Part shown: in pieces, positions 32,808-42,732 of the stretch
How positions within the stretch are numbered: position 1 is the first letter of the stretch
Layout: every line of letters starts with the position of its first letter
Source of the DNA: JAILEN01 sp036723975
Lineage (GTDB): Bacteria > Bacillota > Clostridia > Lachnospirales > Lachnospiraceae
Assembly: GCA_036723975.1 (NCBI GenBank)
Contig: DAIMGJ010000004.1
Location: forward strand, 62,001-126,000
DNA length: 64,000 bases
Direction of reading: 5' to 3'
The notes under the pieces: model-generated
Told to the model about the DNA's origin: nothing
Databases searched by the model: none
What the model saw: only the letters and a program-made list of their open reading frames with translations
Translations under genes and position numbers: made by a program

Positions 32808-33068
32808 CTATAAAGGCTCGAAGTCACACATTTTAAAAGGAACTTTCAAATGAAATGACTTTGGTACCGGATCTACCCCTCCATGAGAAAAAGGGTTACA
32901 ACGAAGAATTCTCCAAGCAGTAAGAATTCCGCCTTTTATCGCACCATGATGTTCTATCGCAATTAAACCATAAGTAGAACAAGTTGGATAATATGGACAT
33001 CTCGTTGTTTTTAAATGAGAAAGATATTTTCTATAGAATTTTATAATTCCAAGAAAGAATTTTTTCAT
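32808..33068 (-). CDS. yidD: Membrane protein insertion efficiency factor YidD
   Basis: An 86-residue protein of the YidD family that assists YidC-dependent insertion. The signature KFYRKYLSHLKTTRCPYYPT followed by CSTYGLIAIEHHG, and the WRILRCNPFSHGGVDPVP motif, are complete. It overlaps rnpA by four bases (ATGA), showing coupling. Confidence 0.96.
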   Translation of the reverse strand: MKKFFLGIIKFYRKYLSHLKTTRCPYYPTCSTYGLIAIEHHGAIKGGILTAWRILRCNPFSHGGVDPVPKSFHLKVPFKMCDFEPL

Positions 33069-33400
33069 TTCATAATCCTCTGAAGACTAGCCAGTTCTAA
33101 AAAATAAGGTTCCACTTCGGAATATTTTGTCCTCTTATCCCCGTTTCTGACTACGACTACCAAATCCAACCCAATGTTAAATTCGTCTTCGTGTAATCGA
33201 TATACTTCCCTGATCAGCCTCGTCATATGATGTCGGACAATGGAATTGCCCACCTTCTTACTAACAGAGACGCCTAATCGATTTTCATTTAAACCGTTTT
33301 TATATACATATAAAACAAGGTTTTTATTGGCTCTGGAGCGTCCCTTACGGTAAACTCTGCGAAAATCATCATTTTTTTTCAATGATTCCGAAAATTTCAT
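33065..33400 (-). CDS. rnpA: Ribonuclease P protein component
   Basis: A 111-residue basic protein subunit of RNase P, which matures tRNA 5' ends. The conserved region VSKKVGNSIVRHHMTRLIRE carries the RNA-binding Arg/His cluster and is preceded by RRVYRKGRSRANKNLVLYV. It lies directly after rpmH, as in nearly all bacteria. Confidence 0.95.
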   Translation of the reverse strand: MKFSESLKKNDDFRRVYRKGRSRANKNLVLYVYKNGLNENRLGVSVSKKVGNSIVRHHMTRLIREVYRLHEDEFNIGLDLVVVVRNGDKRTKYSEVEPYFLELASLQRIMK

Positions 33401-33429
33401 AAACGCTCCTTTCTGTAAATAAGAAGAAA

Positions 33430-33449
33430 GACCACATGGTCATGTGGCC
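33430..33449 (-). terminator. Hairpin between rpmH and rnpA
   Basis: GGCCACAT pairs with ATGTGGTC (33442-33449 with 33430-33437) and is followed by a T/C-rich tail. It overlaps the last base of the rpmH stop and may attenuate rnpA relative to rpmH. Confidence 0.6.
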
Positions 33450-33583
33450 TACGCAGATAATTTCTTTCTTCCTTTTGCACGACGTGCTGCTAAAACTTTT
33501 CTTCCACCTGCAGTGCTCATTCTCTTACGGAATCCATGAACCCTTGCATGTGATCTTTTCTTAGGCTGAAAAGTCATCTTCAT
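33449..33583 (-). CDS. rpmH: 50S ribosomal protein L34
   Basis: A 44-residue basic ribosomal protein read on the minus strand as MKMTFQPKKRSHARVHGFRK, then RMSTAGGRKVLAARRAKGRK and KLSA. It matches L34 throughout. AAAGGAGG precedes the ATG. It begins the rpmH-rnpA-yidD-yidC-jag unit next to the origin. Confidence 0.97.
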   Translation of the reverse strand: MKMTFQPKKRSHARVHGFRKRMSTAGGRKVLAARRAKGRKKLSA

Positions 33584-33656
33584 ACGGATACACCTCCTTT
33601 AACAGTGAAATAAATTTCGAAATTTACTTCGCCCAATTTTAAGCGAATGCCATATA

Positions 33657-33684
33657 ATTATAGCAAAAAATATTCAAAAGTCAA
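33657..33684 (-). promoter_or_regulatory. rpmH promoter
   Basis: TTGACT (33684-33679), 16 bases and TATAAT (33662-33657) on the minus strand, about 75 bases before rpmH. Confidence 0.8.
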
Positions 33685-33689
33685 TAAAA

Positions 33690-33960
33690 ACAGGGTTTTC
33701 CCCGGTTATTCACAACTATCCACAACATATAAACATCCATTATTTATCTCCCACAAGATGTGGATAAAATCTGCATAGCAAGTTTATAAAAAAATTTTTT
33801 ATTGAAAATACTTATTTTTATTTGTGATTTCTTTTCCATAAATTATCCACAAATTTGTGGATAACTATAGCATATGATTCATTAATTTTTTTCCTTGTGT
33901 ATAAAAAAATCCACATTTTACGTGGGTTTATAACCTTTTGTCTTATCTACATTTTTGTTG
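33690..33960. other. oriC: Replication origin, upstream part (DnaA boxes)
   Basis: Between rpmH and dnaA lie several DnaA boxes: TTATTCACA (33706), CTATCCACA (33716), TGTGGATAA (33759 and 33856, minus) and TTATCCACA (33843). The last pair faces each other across four bases. A+T-rich tracts surround them. The position matches the incA/incB cluster of Bacillus. Confidence 0.9.
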
Positions 33961-33986
33961 ATAAATCAGTCGGTTTCGTATATTAT
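33958..33986 (+). promoter_or_regulatory. dnaA promoter
   Basis: TTGATA (33958-33963), 17 bases and TATTAT (33981-33986), about 75 bases before dnaA and close to the DnaA boxes, so autoregulation is likely. Confidence 0.65.
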
Positions 33987-34060
33987 ATTAGGTGTATGTT
34001 TTGAAATAATAAAAGGAATTTCTTCCTTATTATATATTATTGTTTTTGAAAGGTTTATTT

Positions 34061-35458
34061 ATGGAAGAACTTGTTAAACTCTGGCCTGAGATATTGAAAT
34101 CTTTAAAGGAAGAACTGAAAATCCAGGACATTACTTATGATACTTTTTTAAAACCACTGCAGATTTATTCTATTGAAGGTAAAGATTTATACATTTTAAA
34201 TCCGGATAATCCCAATTCCGTTTCTTTAAATCTTGTAAAATCTCGTTATTCCGAAGCTCTTATGATTAAAATAGCTGAAATTACGGGCAAGGAATATAAT
34301 CTAAACTTTATTACACAAAACGATATTAAAAACGACAGTGTTCCGGTATCAACAATTCCGACAGAAGCACCTGCTTTTACAAAGAATTCAAATTACATTA
34401 ATTCAAATTTGAATCCAAAGTATACTTTTGAAACCTTTGTCATCGGCGAAAACAACCGTTTCGCACAAAATGCATCTTTGGCTGTAGCTGAAACCTCCGG
34501 TGAAGCTTACAATCCACTTTATATTTATGGTGGACCGGGACTTGGTAAAACTCACTTAATGCATGCAATCGGTAACTATATTTACCATGATAATGCAGAT
34601 AAACATGTTTTATATGTTACATCCGAAGAATTCACTAACGAAGTTATTGAAGCCATTCGTAATTCCAGAAGTAATGCTTCTCTCATGACAAATCTTCGTG
34701 AAAAGTACAGAAGTGTTGACGTATTAATGATCGATGATATTCAGTTTATCATTGGTAAAGAGCAAACACAGGATGAGTTTTTCCACACCTTTAATTCTTT
34801 ACATGATGCAGGTAAACAAATTATTATCACATCCGATCGTCCTCCTAAGGAGTTGGAAACCTTGGATATGCGTTTCCGCACACGTTTTGAAATGGGACTT
34901 ATGGTGGAAATCACACTTCCAAACTATGAAACGAGAATGGCAATTCTTCGTAAAAAGTTGGAAGAATACAATGAAAACGAAAATCGAAACATCACATTTG
35001 ATGATGAGATTCTTCACTACATTGCTTCCAATATTCACACCAGTGTTCGAGAAATTGAAGGTGCTTTAAAGAAGCTGATTGCTTACTCTACTTTACAAAA
35101 AACAGAAATTACCATGGAAATCGCTGAAAGAGAGCTCCAAAATATTATCTCTCCGGAAAAACCAAGAGCGATTACTCCACAGCTTATTATTGAAATCGTT
35201 GCAGATCATTATGGAATTTCCGTTGATCAAATGATTTCCAAAAATCGTTCCGCTAATATTGCACGACCCAGACAAATAGCTATGTTCTTATGTCGCCAAA
35301 TGGTTGATTCTCCTTTGGATGCAATCGGCAGCCTATTAGGTGGTCGTGATCATACAACGATTATTCACGGAACAAAAAAGATACAAGCAGAATATGACGA
35401 AAACAACGATTTTAGAGATGAGATAGATTCCATTAAAAAGAAAATCAACTCTAATTAA
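34061..35458 (+). CDS. dnaA: Chromosomal replication initiator DnaA
   Basis: A 465-residue AAA+ initiator. Domain I (about 1-80) is followed by a short linker. Domain III has Walker A GGPGLGKTH and Walker B VLMIDDIQF. Domain IV ends with the DnaA-box-reading segment GGRDHTTIIHG. The ATG at 34061 has GAAAGG seven bases upstream; a longer reading would need a TTG with no ribosome binding site. It opens the rightward dnaA-dnaN-yaaA-recF-gyrB-gyrA unit. Confidence 0.98.
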   Translation: MEELVKLWPEILKSLKEELKIQDITYDTFLKPLQIYSIEGKDLYILNPDNPNSVSLNLVKSRYSEALMIKIAEITGKEYNLNFITQNDIKNDSVPVSTIPTEAPAFTKNSNYINSNLNPKYTFETFVIGENNRFAQNASLAVAETSGEAYNPLYIYGGPGLGKTHLMHAIGNYIYHDNADKHVLYVTSEEFTNEVIEAIRNSRSNASLMTNLREKYRSVDVLMIDDIQFIIGKEQTQDEFFHTFNSLHDAGKQIIITSDRPPKELETLDMRFRTRFEMGLMVEITLPNYETRMAILRKKLEEYNENENRNITFDDEILHYIASNIHTSVREIEGALKKLIAYSTLQKTEITMEIAERELQNIISPEKPRAITPQLIIEIVADHYGISVDQMISKNRSANIARPRQIAMFLCRQMVDSPLDAIGSLLGGRDHTTIIHGTKKIQAEYDENNDFRDEIDSIKKKINSN

Positions 35459-35710
35459 CAAGTTATTCAAAAGTTATTCCTATCCTATGTGAATAACTGT
35501 GAATATACATGACCAGCATGTTTTAATAAAAAAATTATTCCACATTTAGAGTAAGAAACTCACATGTTATAAAACAGTTTTTACGGAATAACTTTTATAC
35601 TTAAACTCTAGTAAATACGTTGTTTTTTCAATAATCCACATTTAAACAGCCTATATTAATAATACTATTTAAATTCATATGATAGATAGATGGAAAGGAG
35701 CTCTTAAAAA
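35459..35710. other. oriC: Origin, downstream part between dnaA and dnaN
   Basis: This A+T-rich 250-bp gap has DnaA-like boxes TGTGAATAA (35488, minus) and TGTGAATAT (35499, minus) near the dnaA end, then long A/T tracts. It corresponds to Bacillus incC, where strands first open. AAAGGAG before dnaN is the only gene signal. Confidence 0.75.
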
Positions 35711-36820
35711 ATGAAAATCACTTGTTCACAAAGCGAATTATCAAAAGGAGTTAATTACGTATTAAAAGCCGTTCCTACCAGAACAACCATGGCTATATTG
35801 GAATGCATTCTTATTGACGCTTCCGGTGATAAAATCAAGTTAACTGCAAATGATATGGAAATCGGTATCGAAACCATTATTGAGGGTACCATTGAAGAAA
35901 AAGGTATTATAGCAATTGACGGAAGATTTTTAGGTGAAGTAATTAAAGAATGTGATGATCCGAACGTTACCATTGAATGTAATGATAAATATCAGACATC
36001 TATAGATTCAGGAAGTTTTCATGTTAACATTACGGGAAAACCGGGAGAAGATTTTCCAAGTATCCCTGTAATCATAAGAAATGAGCCGGTGATTATTTCC
36101 CAGTTTACATTAAAAGAGCTTATTAGACAGACAACCTTTACCATTTCAGAAGCGAATGCCAACAATAAGATGATGACCGGTGAACTTATGGAAATCACCG
36201 GTGATAATCTCAAAATGGTTGCTTTGGATAAATACCGTATTTCTATTAGAAATATCAAATTAAAAGAGTCTTATTCCAACAAAAAAGTAATTGTTCCCGG
36301 AAAGACCTTAAATGAACTTTCAAAAATATTAAATGGCGGAACAGAGGATATGGTAGAGATTTTCTTCACAGATAATCATATTATATTCGAATTCGAAAAT
36401 ACGACTGTTGTTTCAAGATTAATCGAAGGAGAGTTTATCAATATCGATCATATGATTTCCAACGATTATGAAGCAAGAGTAAAAGTTAATAAAAAAGACT
36501 TATTCAAAAAGATTTCAAAAACAACCGTAATGATGTATAAAGACGCTGAAAATAAGCCATTTATTATGAATATTAAATCAGACTCCATTGATTTAAGAAT
36601 GAAAACAACCTACGGTTTGGTAGAAGAAAGCATTGGTATCGAAAAAGACGGTAAGGATTTGGTTATTGGATTTAATCCGAAGTTATTTATAGATGCACTT
36701 CGTGTGATTGATGAAGAAGAAGTAAATCTTTACATGGTAAACCATCGATCACCTTGCTTTATTAAAGATGAGGAAGGATCCTTTATATATGTAATTCTTC
36801 CGGTAAATATTCAGGAATAA
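35711..36820 (+). CDS. dnaN: DNA polymerase III beta subunit (sliding clamp)
   Basis: A 369-residue sliding clamp of three repeated domains. It begins MKITCSQSELSKGVNYVLKAVP and ends IYVILPVNIQE, both typical. It holds the replicase on DNA and binds partners through a hydrophobic pocket. AAAGGAG precedes the ATG. Confidence 0.97.
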   Translation: MKITCSQSELSKGVNYVLKAVPTRTTMAILECILIDASGDKIKLTANDMEIGIETIIEGTIEEKGIIAIDGRFLGEVIKECDDPNVTIECNDKYQTSIDSGSFHVNITGKPGEDFPSIPVIIRNEPVIISQFTLKELIRQTTFTISEANANNKMMTGELMEITGDNLKMVALDKYRISIRNIKLKESYSNKKVIVPGKTLNELSKILNGGTEDMVEIFFTDNHIIFEFENTTVVSRLIEGEFINIDHMISNDYEARVKVNKKDLFKKISKTTVMMYKDAENKPFIMNIKSDSIDLRMKTTYGLVEESIGIEKDGKDLVIGFNPKLFIDALRVIDEEEVNLYMVNHRSPCFIKDEEGSFIYVILPVNIQE

Positions 36821-36823
36821 ACT

Positions 36824-37039
36824 ATGGAAGAAATTAGAATCAGAGAAGAAGATGAGTTTATAAAACTTGGACAACTTTTAAAAAAAGCCGGTATGGTATC
36901 TTCCGGAGTAGAAGCGAAAATCGTAATTCAGGAAGGAGAAGTCTTGGTAAACGGCGAAGTGGAGACCCGTCGTGGAAAAAAGATTTATGACGGAGATGAA
37001 GTTACTTTTGACGGTGAAACGGTTCGGGTAGTGAAATGA
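36824..37039 (+). CDS. yaaA: S4-domain RNA-binding protein YaaA
   Basis: A 71-residue protein consisting of one S4 RNA-binding domain (FIKLGQLLKKAGMVSSGVEA, then VNGEVETRRGKKIYDGD). Found between dnaN and recF in Firmicutes; linked to 50S assembly in Bacillus. Its stop overlaps the recF start by four bases. Confidence 0.93.
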   Translation: MEEIRIREEDEFIKLGQLLKKAGMVSSGVEAKIVIQEGEVLVNGEVETRRGKKIYDGDEVTFDGETVRVVK

Positions 37040-38124
37040 TTATAAAATCATTGGAATTAAAGGATTTTCGCAATTATGAAAATCTAAAATTAAACTTTGA
37101 TACTTCTACCAATATTATTTTTGGAGATAACGCCCAGGGAAAAACCAATATTTTGGAAGCCTGCTATTTAAGCGGAACTTCCAAATCTCATAAAGGCAGT
37201 CATGATAAAGATATGATTCGCTTTGGAGAAAAGGAAGCCCATATTCGTTGTATAGTAGAAAAACAATCAAGGGACTACCAAATTGATTTGCATCTTCGAA
37301 AAAATAAAACAAAAGGAATTGCAATCAATCAGGTTCCTGTGAAAAAAGCAGCGGATTTATTTGGTTATTTAAATATCATTTTTTTCTCACCGGAGGATCT
37401 TAATATTATAAAAGACGGTCCGGGAGAAAGAAGAAAATTCATTGATATGGAGCTTTGTCAGTTAGATAAGATTTACCTTAACAACCTGACAAATTACAAT
37501 AAGATATTAAACAATCGAAACAAACTTTTAAAAGATATCCACTTTCAGCCATCCTTACGCACAACTTTGGATGTATGGGATGAGCAGCTGGTCACTTACG
37601 GAAAGAAAATCATACAAAGAAGAAGAGAATTCATCAATGAAATATCACCTGTTGTTTCCAATATGCATTTTCAAATATCCGGAGAAAGAGAGCATCTTTC
37701 CATAGCATATGAGCCAAATGTTGAGGATTTCTTATTTGTGGATGAACTGTTTCGGTCAAAAGAAAAAGATTTAAAGACCGGAACTACCAATGTAGGTCCA
37801 CATCGTGATGATTTAAGATTTTCCATTTCAGACGTGGATATTAGGAGGTTTGGATCTCAGGGACAGCAAAGAACCTGTGCTTTATCTTTAAAGCTTTCAG
37901 AAATAAAAATTGTGGAAGATATGATAGGAGAAAAGCCGGTTTTACTGTTGGATGATGTACTTTCCGAATTGGATAGTACCAGACAGAATTATTTGTTAAA
38001 AAGTCTATACGAAACACAAACCATCATCACTTGTACCGGTTTGGATGATTTTGTAAAGAATCGATTTAAAATAAACAAAGTATTTGAAGTCGTCTCAGGA
38101 ACTGTGACGGAAAGAAATGAATAA
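37036..38124 (+). CDS. recF: DNA replication and repair protein RecF
   Basis: A 362-residue SMC-like ATPase that helps load RecA at gaps. It has Walker A FGDNAQGKTNILEA, the signature FGSQGQQRTCALSLKL and Walker B VLLLDDVLSELD. It starts within the yaaA stop (ATGA) and is followed by gyrB after 12 bases. Confidence 0.97.
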   Translation: MIIKSLELKDFRNYENLKLNFDTSTNIIFGDNAQGKTNILEACYLSGTSKSHKGSHDKDMIRFGEKEAHIRCIVEKQSRDYQIDLHLRKNKTKGIAINQVPVKKAADLFGYLNIIFFSPEDLNIIKDGPGERRKFIDMELCQLDKIYLNNLTNYNKILNNRNKLLKDIHFQPSLRTTLDVWDEQLVTYGKKIIQRRREFINEISPVVSNMHFQISGEREHLSIAYEPNVEDFLFVDELFRSKEKDLKTGTTNVGPHRDDLRFSISDVDIRRFGSQGQQRTCALSLKLSEIKIVEDMIGEKPVLLLDDVLSELDSTRQNYLLKSLYETQTIITCTGLDDFVKNRFKINKVFEVVSGTVTERNE

Positions 38125-38136
38125 TTTGGAGGCCTT

Positions 38137-40065
38137 ATGAGTCAGGGAACAACACCGGAATATGGTGCAGATCAAATTCAGATATTGGAAGGATTGGAAG
38201 CGGTACGAAAGCGTCCCGGTATGTATATCGGAACAACATCTATTCGAGGACTTCATCACTTGGTATACGAAATCGTAGACAACGCTGTAGATGAGGCATT
38301 GGCGGGATTTTGTACTCATATTATCACGACAATCAATTCGGATAATTCCATTACAGTAGAGGATGATGGACGAGGAATTCCTACCGGAATCAACTCAAAA
38401 GCAGGTATCCCTGCAGTAGAAGTGGTATTTACCGTTCTTCACGCCGGTGGAAAGTTCGGCGGTGGCGGATATAAAGTATCCGGTGGTCTTCACGGAGTAG
38501 GCGCATCTGTTGTAAATGCTCTTTCCGTATGGTTGGAAGTAGAAATCTGTCGAGACGGTAAGATTTATCAGCAGAGATACGAACGTGGAAAAACCATGTA
38601 TCCGTTAAAAGAAATCGGAACCTGTGATCCTTCAAAGACAGGAACAAAGGTAACATTTTTACCGGATCCTTTGATTTTTGAAGAGACGATTTTTGATTAT
38701 GATACCTTAAAGGTTCGTCTTCGTGAGACCGCTTTCCTTACCAAAAATCTTCGAATCACCCTTCGTGATACCAGAGAAGAGGAAGTAAAAGAGCGTACCT
38801 TCCACTACGAAGGCGGTATAAAAGAATTCGTTACCTATTTAAACAAGGGTAAAACCGCACTTTATCCGGAAGTTATCTATTGTGAAGGAACCAAGGATAA
38901 TGTATATGTGGAAGTAGCCATGCAGCACAACGATGCATATAACGATTCCACATTTTCATTTGTTAATAATATTATTACTCCGGAAGGCGGTATGCATGTT
39001 GCAGGATTTCGAGGAGCATTAACCAGAACCTTTAATGCATATGCCAAGGAAAATAAGATTTTAAAAGAAAATGATGAGCCTTTATCCGGTGATGATATCC
39101 GAGAGGGATTGACAGCCATCATCAGTATTAAAATTGAGGAACCTCAGTTTGAGGGACAGACAAAGCAGAAGCTTGGAAATACAGAAGCACGTGGTGCGGT
39201 GGATTCCGTTGTTTCCGAACAGCTGACTTATTTCTTGGAGCAGAATCCTGCAGTAGCAAAGATTATTTGTGAAAAGGCAATTCTTGCACAGCGTGCAAGA
39301 GAGGCTGCACGTAAGGCCAGAGATTTGACTCGTCGTAAATCACCGTTGGATGGAAATTCTCTTCCCGGAAAACTTGCAGACTGTTCCGATACCAATCCGG
39401 AAAATTGCGAAATCTTTATTGTCGAGGGAGATTCTGCGGGAGGTTCTGCAAAAACAGCCAGAAACCGTAAGACGCAGGCGATTTTACCTCTTCGCGGTAA
39501 AATCTTAAATGTAGAAAAAGCCAGAGAAGACCGCATTTATGAAAATGCGGAAATAAAAGCAATGATTACCTGCTTTGGTACAGGTATACATGAAGAATTT
39601 GATATTACAAAGTTAAAATATCATAAAATTATTATTATGACGGATGCCGACGTGGATGGTGCGCATATTGCGACTTTGATGCTCACATTTTTATACAGAT
39701 TTATGCCTGAACTGATTCGTCAGGGTTACGTATATTTGGCAACGCCGCCTCTTTACAAATTGGAAAAGAACAAAAAAGTTTGGTATGCCTACAGTGATGA
39801 AGAATTAAACAGAATCCTCGTTGAAGTAGGTCGTGATTCCAATAATAAGATTCAGCGATACAAAGGACTTGGAGAAATGGATGCGGAACAGCTTTGGGAA
39901 ACAACCATGGATCCGGAAAAGAGAATCTTAAAACGAGTTACTATGGATGAACTCGAAGCATCTGAAATCGATGCGGTATTCTCTACGTTGATGGGCGATA
40001 AAGTGGAGCCGCGACGCGAATTTATTGAAGAAAACGCAAAATACGTACAGAACTTAGATATCTAA
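38137..40065 (+). CDS. gyrB: DNA gyrase subunit B
   Basis: A 642-residue ATPase subunit of gyrase. The GHKL ATPase region has EIVDNAVDEALAGF and GRGIPTGI, and GGLHGVGASVVNALS closes the pocket. The TOPRIM domain shows EGDSAGGSAKTARNRKTQ and DADVDGAHI, and the C-terminus has QRYKGLGEMDAEQLWETTM. GGAGG precedes the ATG. It forms the A2B2 enzyme with the next gene. Confidence 0.98.
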   Translation: MSQGTTPEYGADQIQILEGLEAVRKRPGMYIGTTSIRGLHHLVYEIVDNAVDEALAGFCTHIITTINSDNSITVEDDGRGIPTGINSKAGIPAVEVVFTVLHAGGKFGGGGYKVSGGLHGVGASVVNALSVWLEVEICRDGKIYQQRYERGKTMYPLKEIGTCDPSKTGTKVTFLPDPLIFEETIFDYDTLKVRLRETAFLTKNLRITLRDTREEEVKERTFHYEGGIKEFVTYLNKGKTALYPEVIYCEGTKDNVYVEVAMQHNDAYNDSTFSFVNNIITPEGGMHVAGFRGALTRTFNAYAKENKILKENDEPLSGDDIREGLTAIISIKIEEPQFEGQTKQKLGNTEARGAVDSVVSEQLTYFLEQNPAVAKIICEKAILAQRAREAARKARDLTRRKSPLDGNSLPGKLADCSDTNPENCEIFIVEGDSAGGSAKTARNRKTQAILPLRGKILNVEKAREDRIYENAEIKAMITCFGTGIHEEFDITKLKYHKIIIMTDADVDGAHIATLMLTFLYRFMPELIRQGYVYLATPPLYKLEKNKKVWYAYSDEELNRILVEVGRDSNNKIQRYKGLGEMDAEQLWETTMDPEKRILKRVTMDELEASEIDAVFSTLMGDKVEPRREFIEENAKYVQNLDI

Positions 40066-40074
40066 GGAGAAAAG

Positions 40075-42579
40075 ATGGACGACAAAATTTTTGATAATAT
40101 TCAAGATGTTGACTTGAAAAAAACCATGGAAACATCCTATATCGATTATGCAATGAGCGTTATCGCTTCCCGAGCACTTCCGGATGTTAGAGACGGATTG
40201 AAGCCGGTACAGCGTCGAGTTTTATATTCCATGATCGAATTAAACAACGGCCCGGACAAACCACATCGTAAATGTGCCCGTATCGTTGGTGATACCATGG
40301 GTAAATACCATCCGCACGGAGATTCTTCTATTTATGGAGCACTTGTCAACATGGCACAGGAATGGTCTACACGTTATCCACTTGTAGACGGACATGGTAA
40401 CTTCGGTTCCGTGGATGGAGACGGAGCTGCTGCTATGCGTTATACGGAAGCGAGACTTTCTAAGATTTCCATGGCAATGCTTGCGGATATCAATAAAGAC
40501 ACGGTAGATTTTGTACCAAACTTTGACGAAACCGAAAAAGAACCTTCTGTACTTCCGGCACGTTTTCCAAACCTTTTGGTAAACGGAACAACCGGTATTG
40601 CTGTAGGTATGGCCACAAATATTCCACCACACAACCTTCGTGAAGTAGTAGGTGCAGTAAATAAAATCATTGATAACCAGATTGAAGAAGACAGAGAAAC
40701 GGATATTGATGAATTAATGGAAATCGTCAAAGGTCCGGATTTTCCTACCGGTGGAACGATTCTCGGTCATGCCGGAATTGAAGAAGCATACCGTACAGGA
40801 CGCGGAAAAATTCGCGTTCGCGCCGTAACCGAAATTGAACCGATGCAAAATGGAAAGAACCGAATTATTGTTACGGAACTTCCATATAACGTAAATAAGG
40901 CTCGTTTGGTAGAATACATCGGAAAACTTGTACGTGATAAGAAGTTAGACGGCATTACAGCTCTTCGAGATGAGTCTTCCCGTGAAGGAATGCGAATTGT
41001 CATCGAGCTCAGAAAAGACGTAAATCCTTCCGTAATGCAGAACCTTTTGTTCAAGCATACACAATTACAGGATACCTTTGGTGTAATTATGCTTGCTTTG
41101 GTTGATAATCAGCCGAAGATTCTAAATTTAAAAGATATGCTTTCTTTGTATTTGGATCATCAGAAGGAAGTCGTTACCAGACGTACCAAGTTTGACTTAA
41201 ACAAAGCAGAAGAAAGAGCTCATATCTTAGAAGGATTGTTAATCGCTCTTGATAATATTGATGAGGTAATCTCTATTATTCGCGGATCTGAAAACGTTGC
41301 TATCGCAAAAGAACAGTTGATGAAACGTTTCGGACTTTCCGATGCACAGGCTCAGGCCATCGTAGATATGCGACTTCGTGCGTTAACCGGATTGGAACGC
41401 GGAAAGTTAGAGGCTGAATACGCTGAACTTCAGAAATTAATCAAAGAATTAAAAGAAATCCTAGCAGATGAAAAGAAACTTCTTTTGGTAATTAAAGAAG
41501 AAATTTCTGTTTATGCTGAAAAGTACGGCGATGATCGTCGTTCTTCCATTGGATTCGATGAATACGATATCGATATGGAAGATTTGATACCGGTAACCAA
41601 TACGGTTGTTACCTTTACCAAGGTTGGCTACATCAAGCGTATGAACGTAGACAACTTCAAGGCACAGCACCGTGGCGGCAAAGGAATCAAAGGAATGGAA
41701 ACCATCGATGAGGATTACATCGTTGAAATGATGTTAACCACATCTCACCATTACCTGATGTTCTTTACAAACTTCGGTCGGGTATATCGAATTAAGGCAT
41801 ATGAGATTCCGGAAGCGGGAAGAACCGCACGAGGAACAGCGATTGTAAACTTGTTGCCATTACAGCCGGACGAAAAGATTACATCCATGATTCCGATTAA
41901 GGATTACAACGAAGACGAATATCTCTTTATGGCAACCAAGAAGGGTGTTGTAAAGAAAACCAAATTGGAAGAGTATGCAAACATTCGAAAGAACGGTTTG
42001 GCTGCGATTAACCTTCGTGATGACGATAAGTTGATCGAAGTAAAGATGGCAAAGGGCGATGATGAAGCAATGCTCTTTACCAAATACGGCCAGGCCATTC
42101 GGTTTAAAGTGGATGATGCAAGAAATACCGGTCGTATATCCATGGGTGTTAAGGGAATGACCTTATCTGATGGGGATGATGTAATTGCAATGCAGCTTGT
42201 TTCCCAGGGCGATGCACTTATGATTGTTTCTCAAAATGGTCTCGGAAAGTGCACCAAGATGGAAGAGTTTACCTGCCAGCATCGAGGCGGCAAAGGCGTA
42301 AAATGCTACAAGATTACGGAAAAAACCGGAAATCTTGTTGGTGTAAAAGCAGTATCTGCCGATGACGAGATTATGATCATTAATACCGATGGTATTATCA
42401 TCCGCACTTCTGTTGCGGAAACTGCACTTCTTTCCAGAGTAACCTCCGGTGTGAAGTTAATCGATTTAAAGAAGGGTGGAGAAGTCGCATCCATTGCTAA
42501 GGTTCGAAAAGAAGATATGGTTTTGGATGATTACGACGAATTAGAAGAAGCGACAGAGAAAGAAGAAACCGCAGAATAA
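40075..42579 (+). CDS. gyrA: DNA gyrase subunit A
   Basis: An 834-residue DNA-cleaving subunit. The winged helix and catalytic Tyr (AAMRYTEARLS) are present. The C-terminal wrapping domain has the GyrA box QHRGGKGIKG and a second copy, QHRGGKGVKC. The quinolone region reads HPHGDSSIYGALV, with Ser84 matching E. coli Ser83 and Gly88 at the Asp87 position. The C-terminal tail is acidic. It ends the origin-proximal rightward unit, followed by a terminator. Confidence 0.98.
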   Translation: MDDKIFDNIQDVDLKKTMETSYIDYAMSVIASRALPDVRDGLKPVQRRVLYSMIELNNGPDKPHRKCARIVGDTMGKYHPHGDSSIYGALVNMAQEWSTRYPLVDGHGNFGSVDGDGAAAMRYTEARLSKISMAMLADINKDTVDFVPNFDETEKEPSVLPARFPNLLVNGTTGIAVGMATNIPPHNLREVVGAVNKIIDNQIEEDRETDIDELMEIVKGPDFPTGGTILGHAGIEEAYRTGRGKIRVRAVTEIEPMQNGKNRIIVTELPYNVNKARLVEYIGKLVRDKKLDGITALRDESSREGMRIVIELRKDVNPSVMQNLLFKHTQLQDTFGVIMLALVDNQPKILNLKDMLSLYLDHQKEVVTRRTKFDLNKAEERAHILEGLLIALDNIDEVISIIRGSENVAIAKEQLMKRFGLSDAQAQAIVDMRLRALTGLERGKLEAEYAELQKLIKELKEILADEKKLLLVIKEEISVYAEKYGDDRRSSIGFDEYDIDMEDLIPVTNTVVTFTKVGYIKRMNVDNFKAQHRGGKGIKGMETIDEDYIVEMMLTTSHHYLMFFTNFGRVYRIKAYEIPEAGRTARGTAIVNLLPLQPDEKITSMIPIKDYNEDEYLFMATKKGVVKKTKLEEYANIRKNGLAAINLRDDDKLIEVKMAKGDDEAMLFTKYGQAIRFKVDDARNTGRISMGVKGMTLSDGDDVIAMQLVSQGDALMIVSQNGLGKCTKMEEFTCQHRGGKGVKCYKITEKTGNLVGVKAVSADDEIMIINTDGIIIRTSVAETALLSRVTSGVKLIDLKKGGEVASIAKVRKEDMVLDDYDELEEATEKEETAE

Positions 42580-42587
42580 TATAATTA

Positions 42588-42613
42588 AGCGCTCCGATTA
42601 ATATCGGAGCGCT
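42588..42613 (+). terminator. Terminator after gyrA
   Basis: AGCGCTCCGAT pairs with ATCGGAGCGCT around a four-base loop, followed by AATTTTA. It lies just after the gyrA stop. Confidence 0.75.
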
Positions 42614-42622
42614 AATTTTATA

Positions 42623-42658
42623 CAAAAAAAAGAAGAATAAGATTTCTCTTATTCTTCT
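42623..42658 (-). terminator. Terminator after tRNA-Cys
   Basis: A 12-bp stem (42631-42642 with 42647-42658) and eight T on the minus strand end the tRNA-Ser-tRNA-Cys transcript. Confidence 0.88.
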
Positions 42659-42661
42659 GCA

Positions 42662-42732
42662 AGGTGCCAGTCGGATTTGAACCAACGATCAGGGAGTTGC
42701 AGTCCCACGCCTTACCACTTGGCTATGGCACC
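42662..42732 (-). tRNA. tRNA-Cys (anticodon GCA)
   Basis: Acceptor arms GGTGCCA/TGGCACC, anticodon loop CTGCAAC giving GCA, T loop TTCAAAT and discriminator T, which is usual for tRNA-Cys. CCA is not encoded. Confidence 0.95.
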
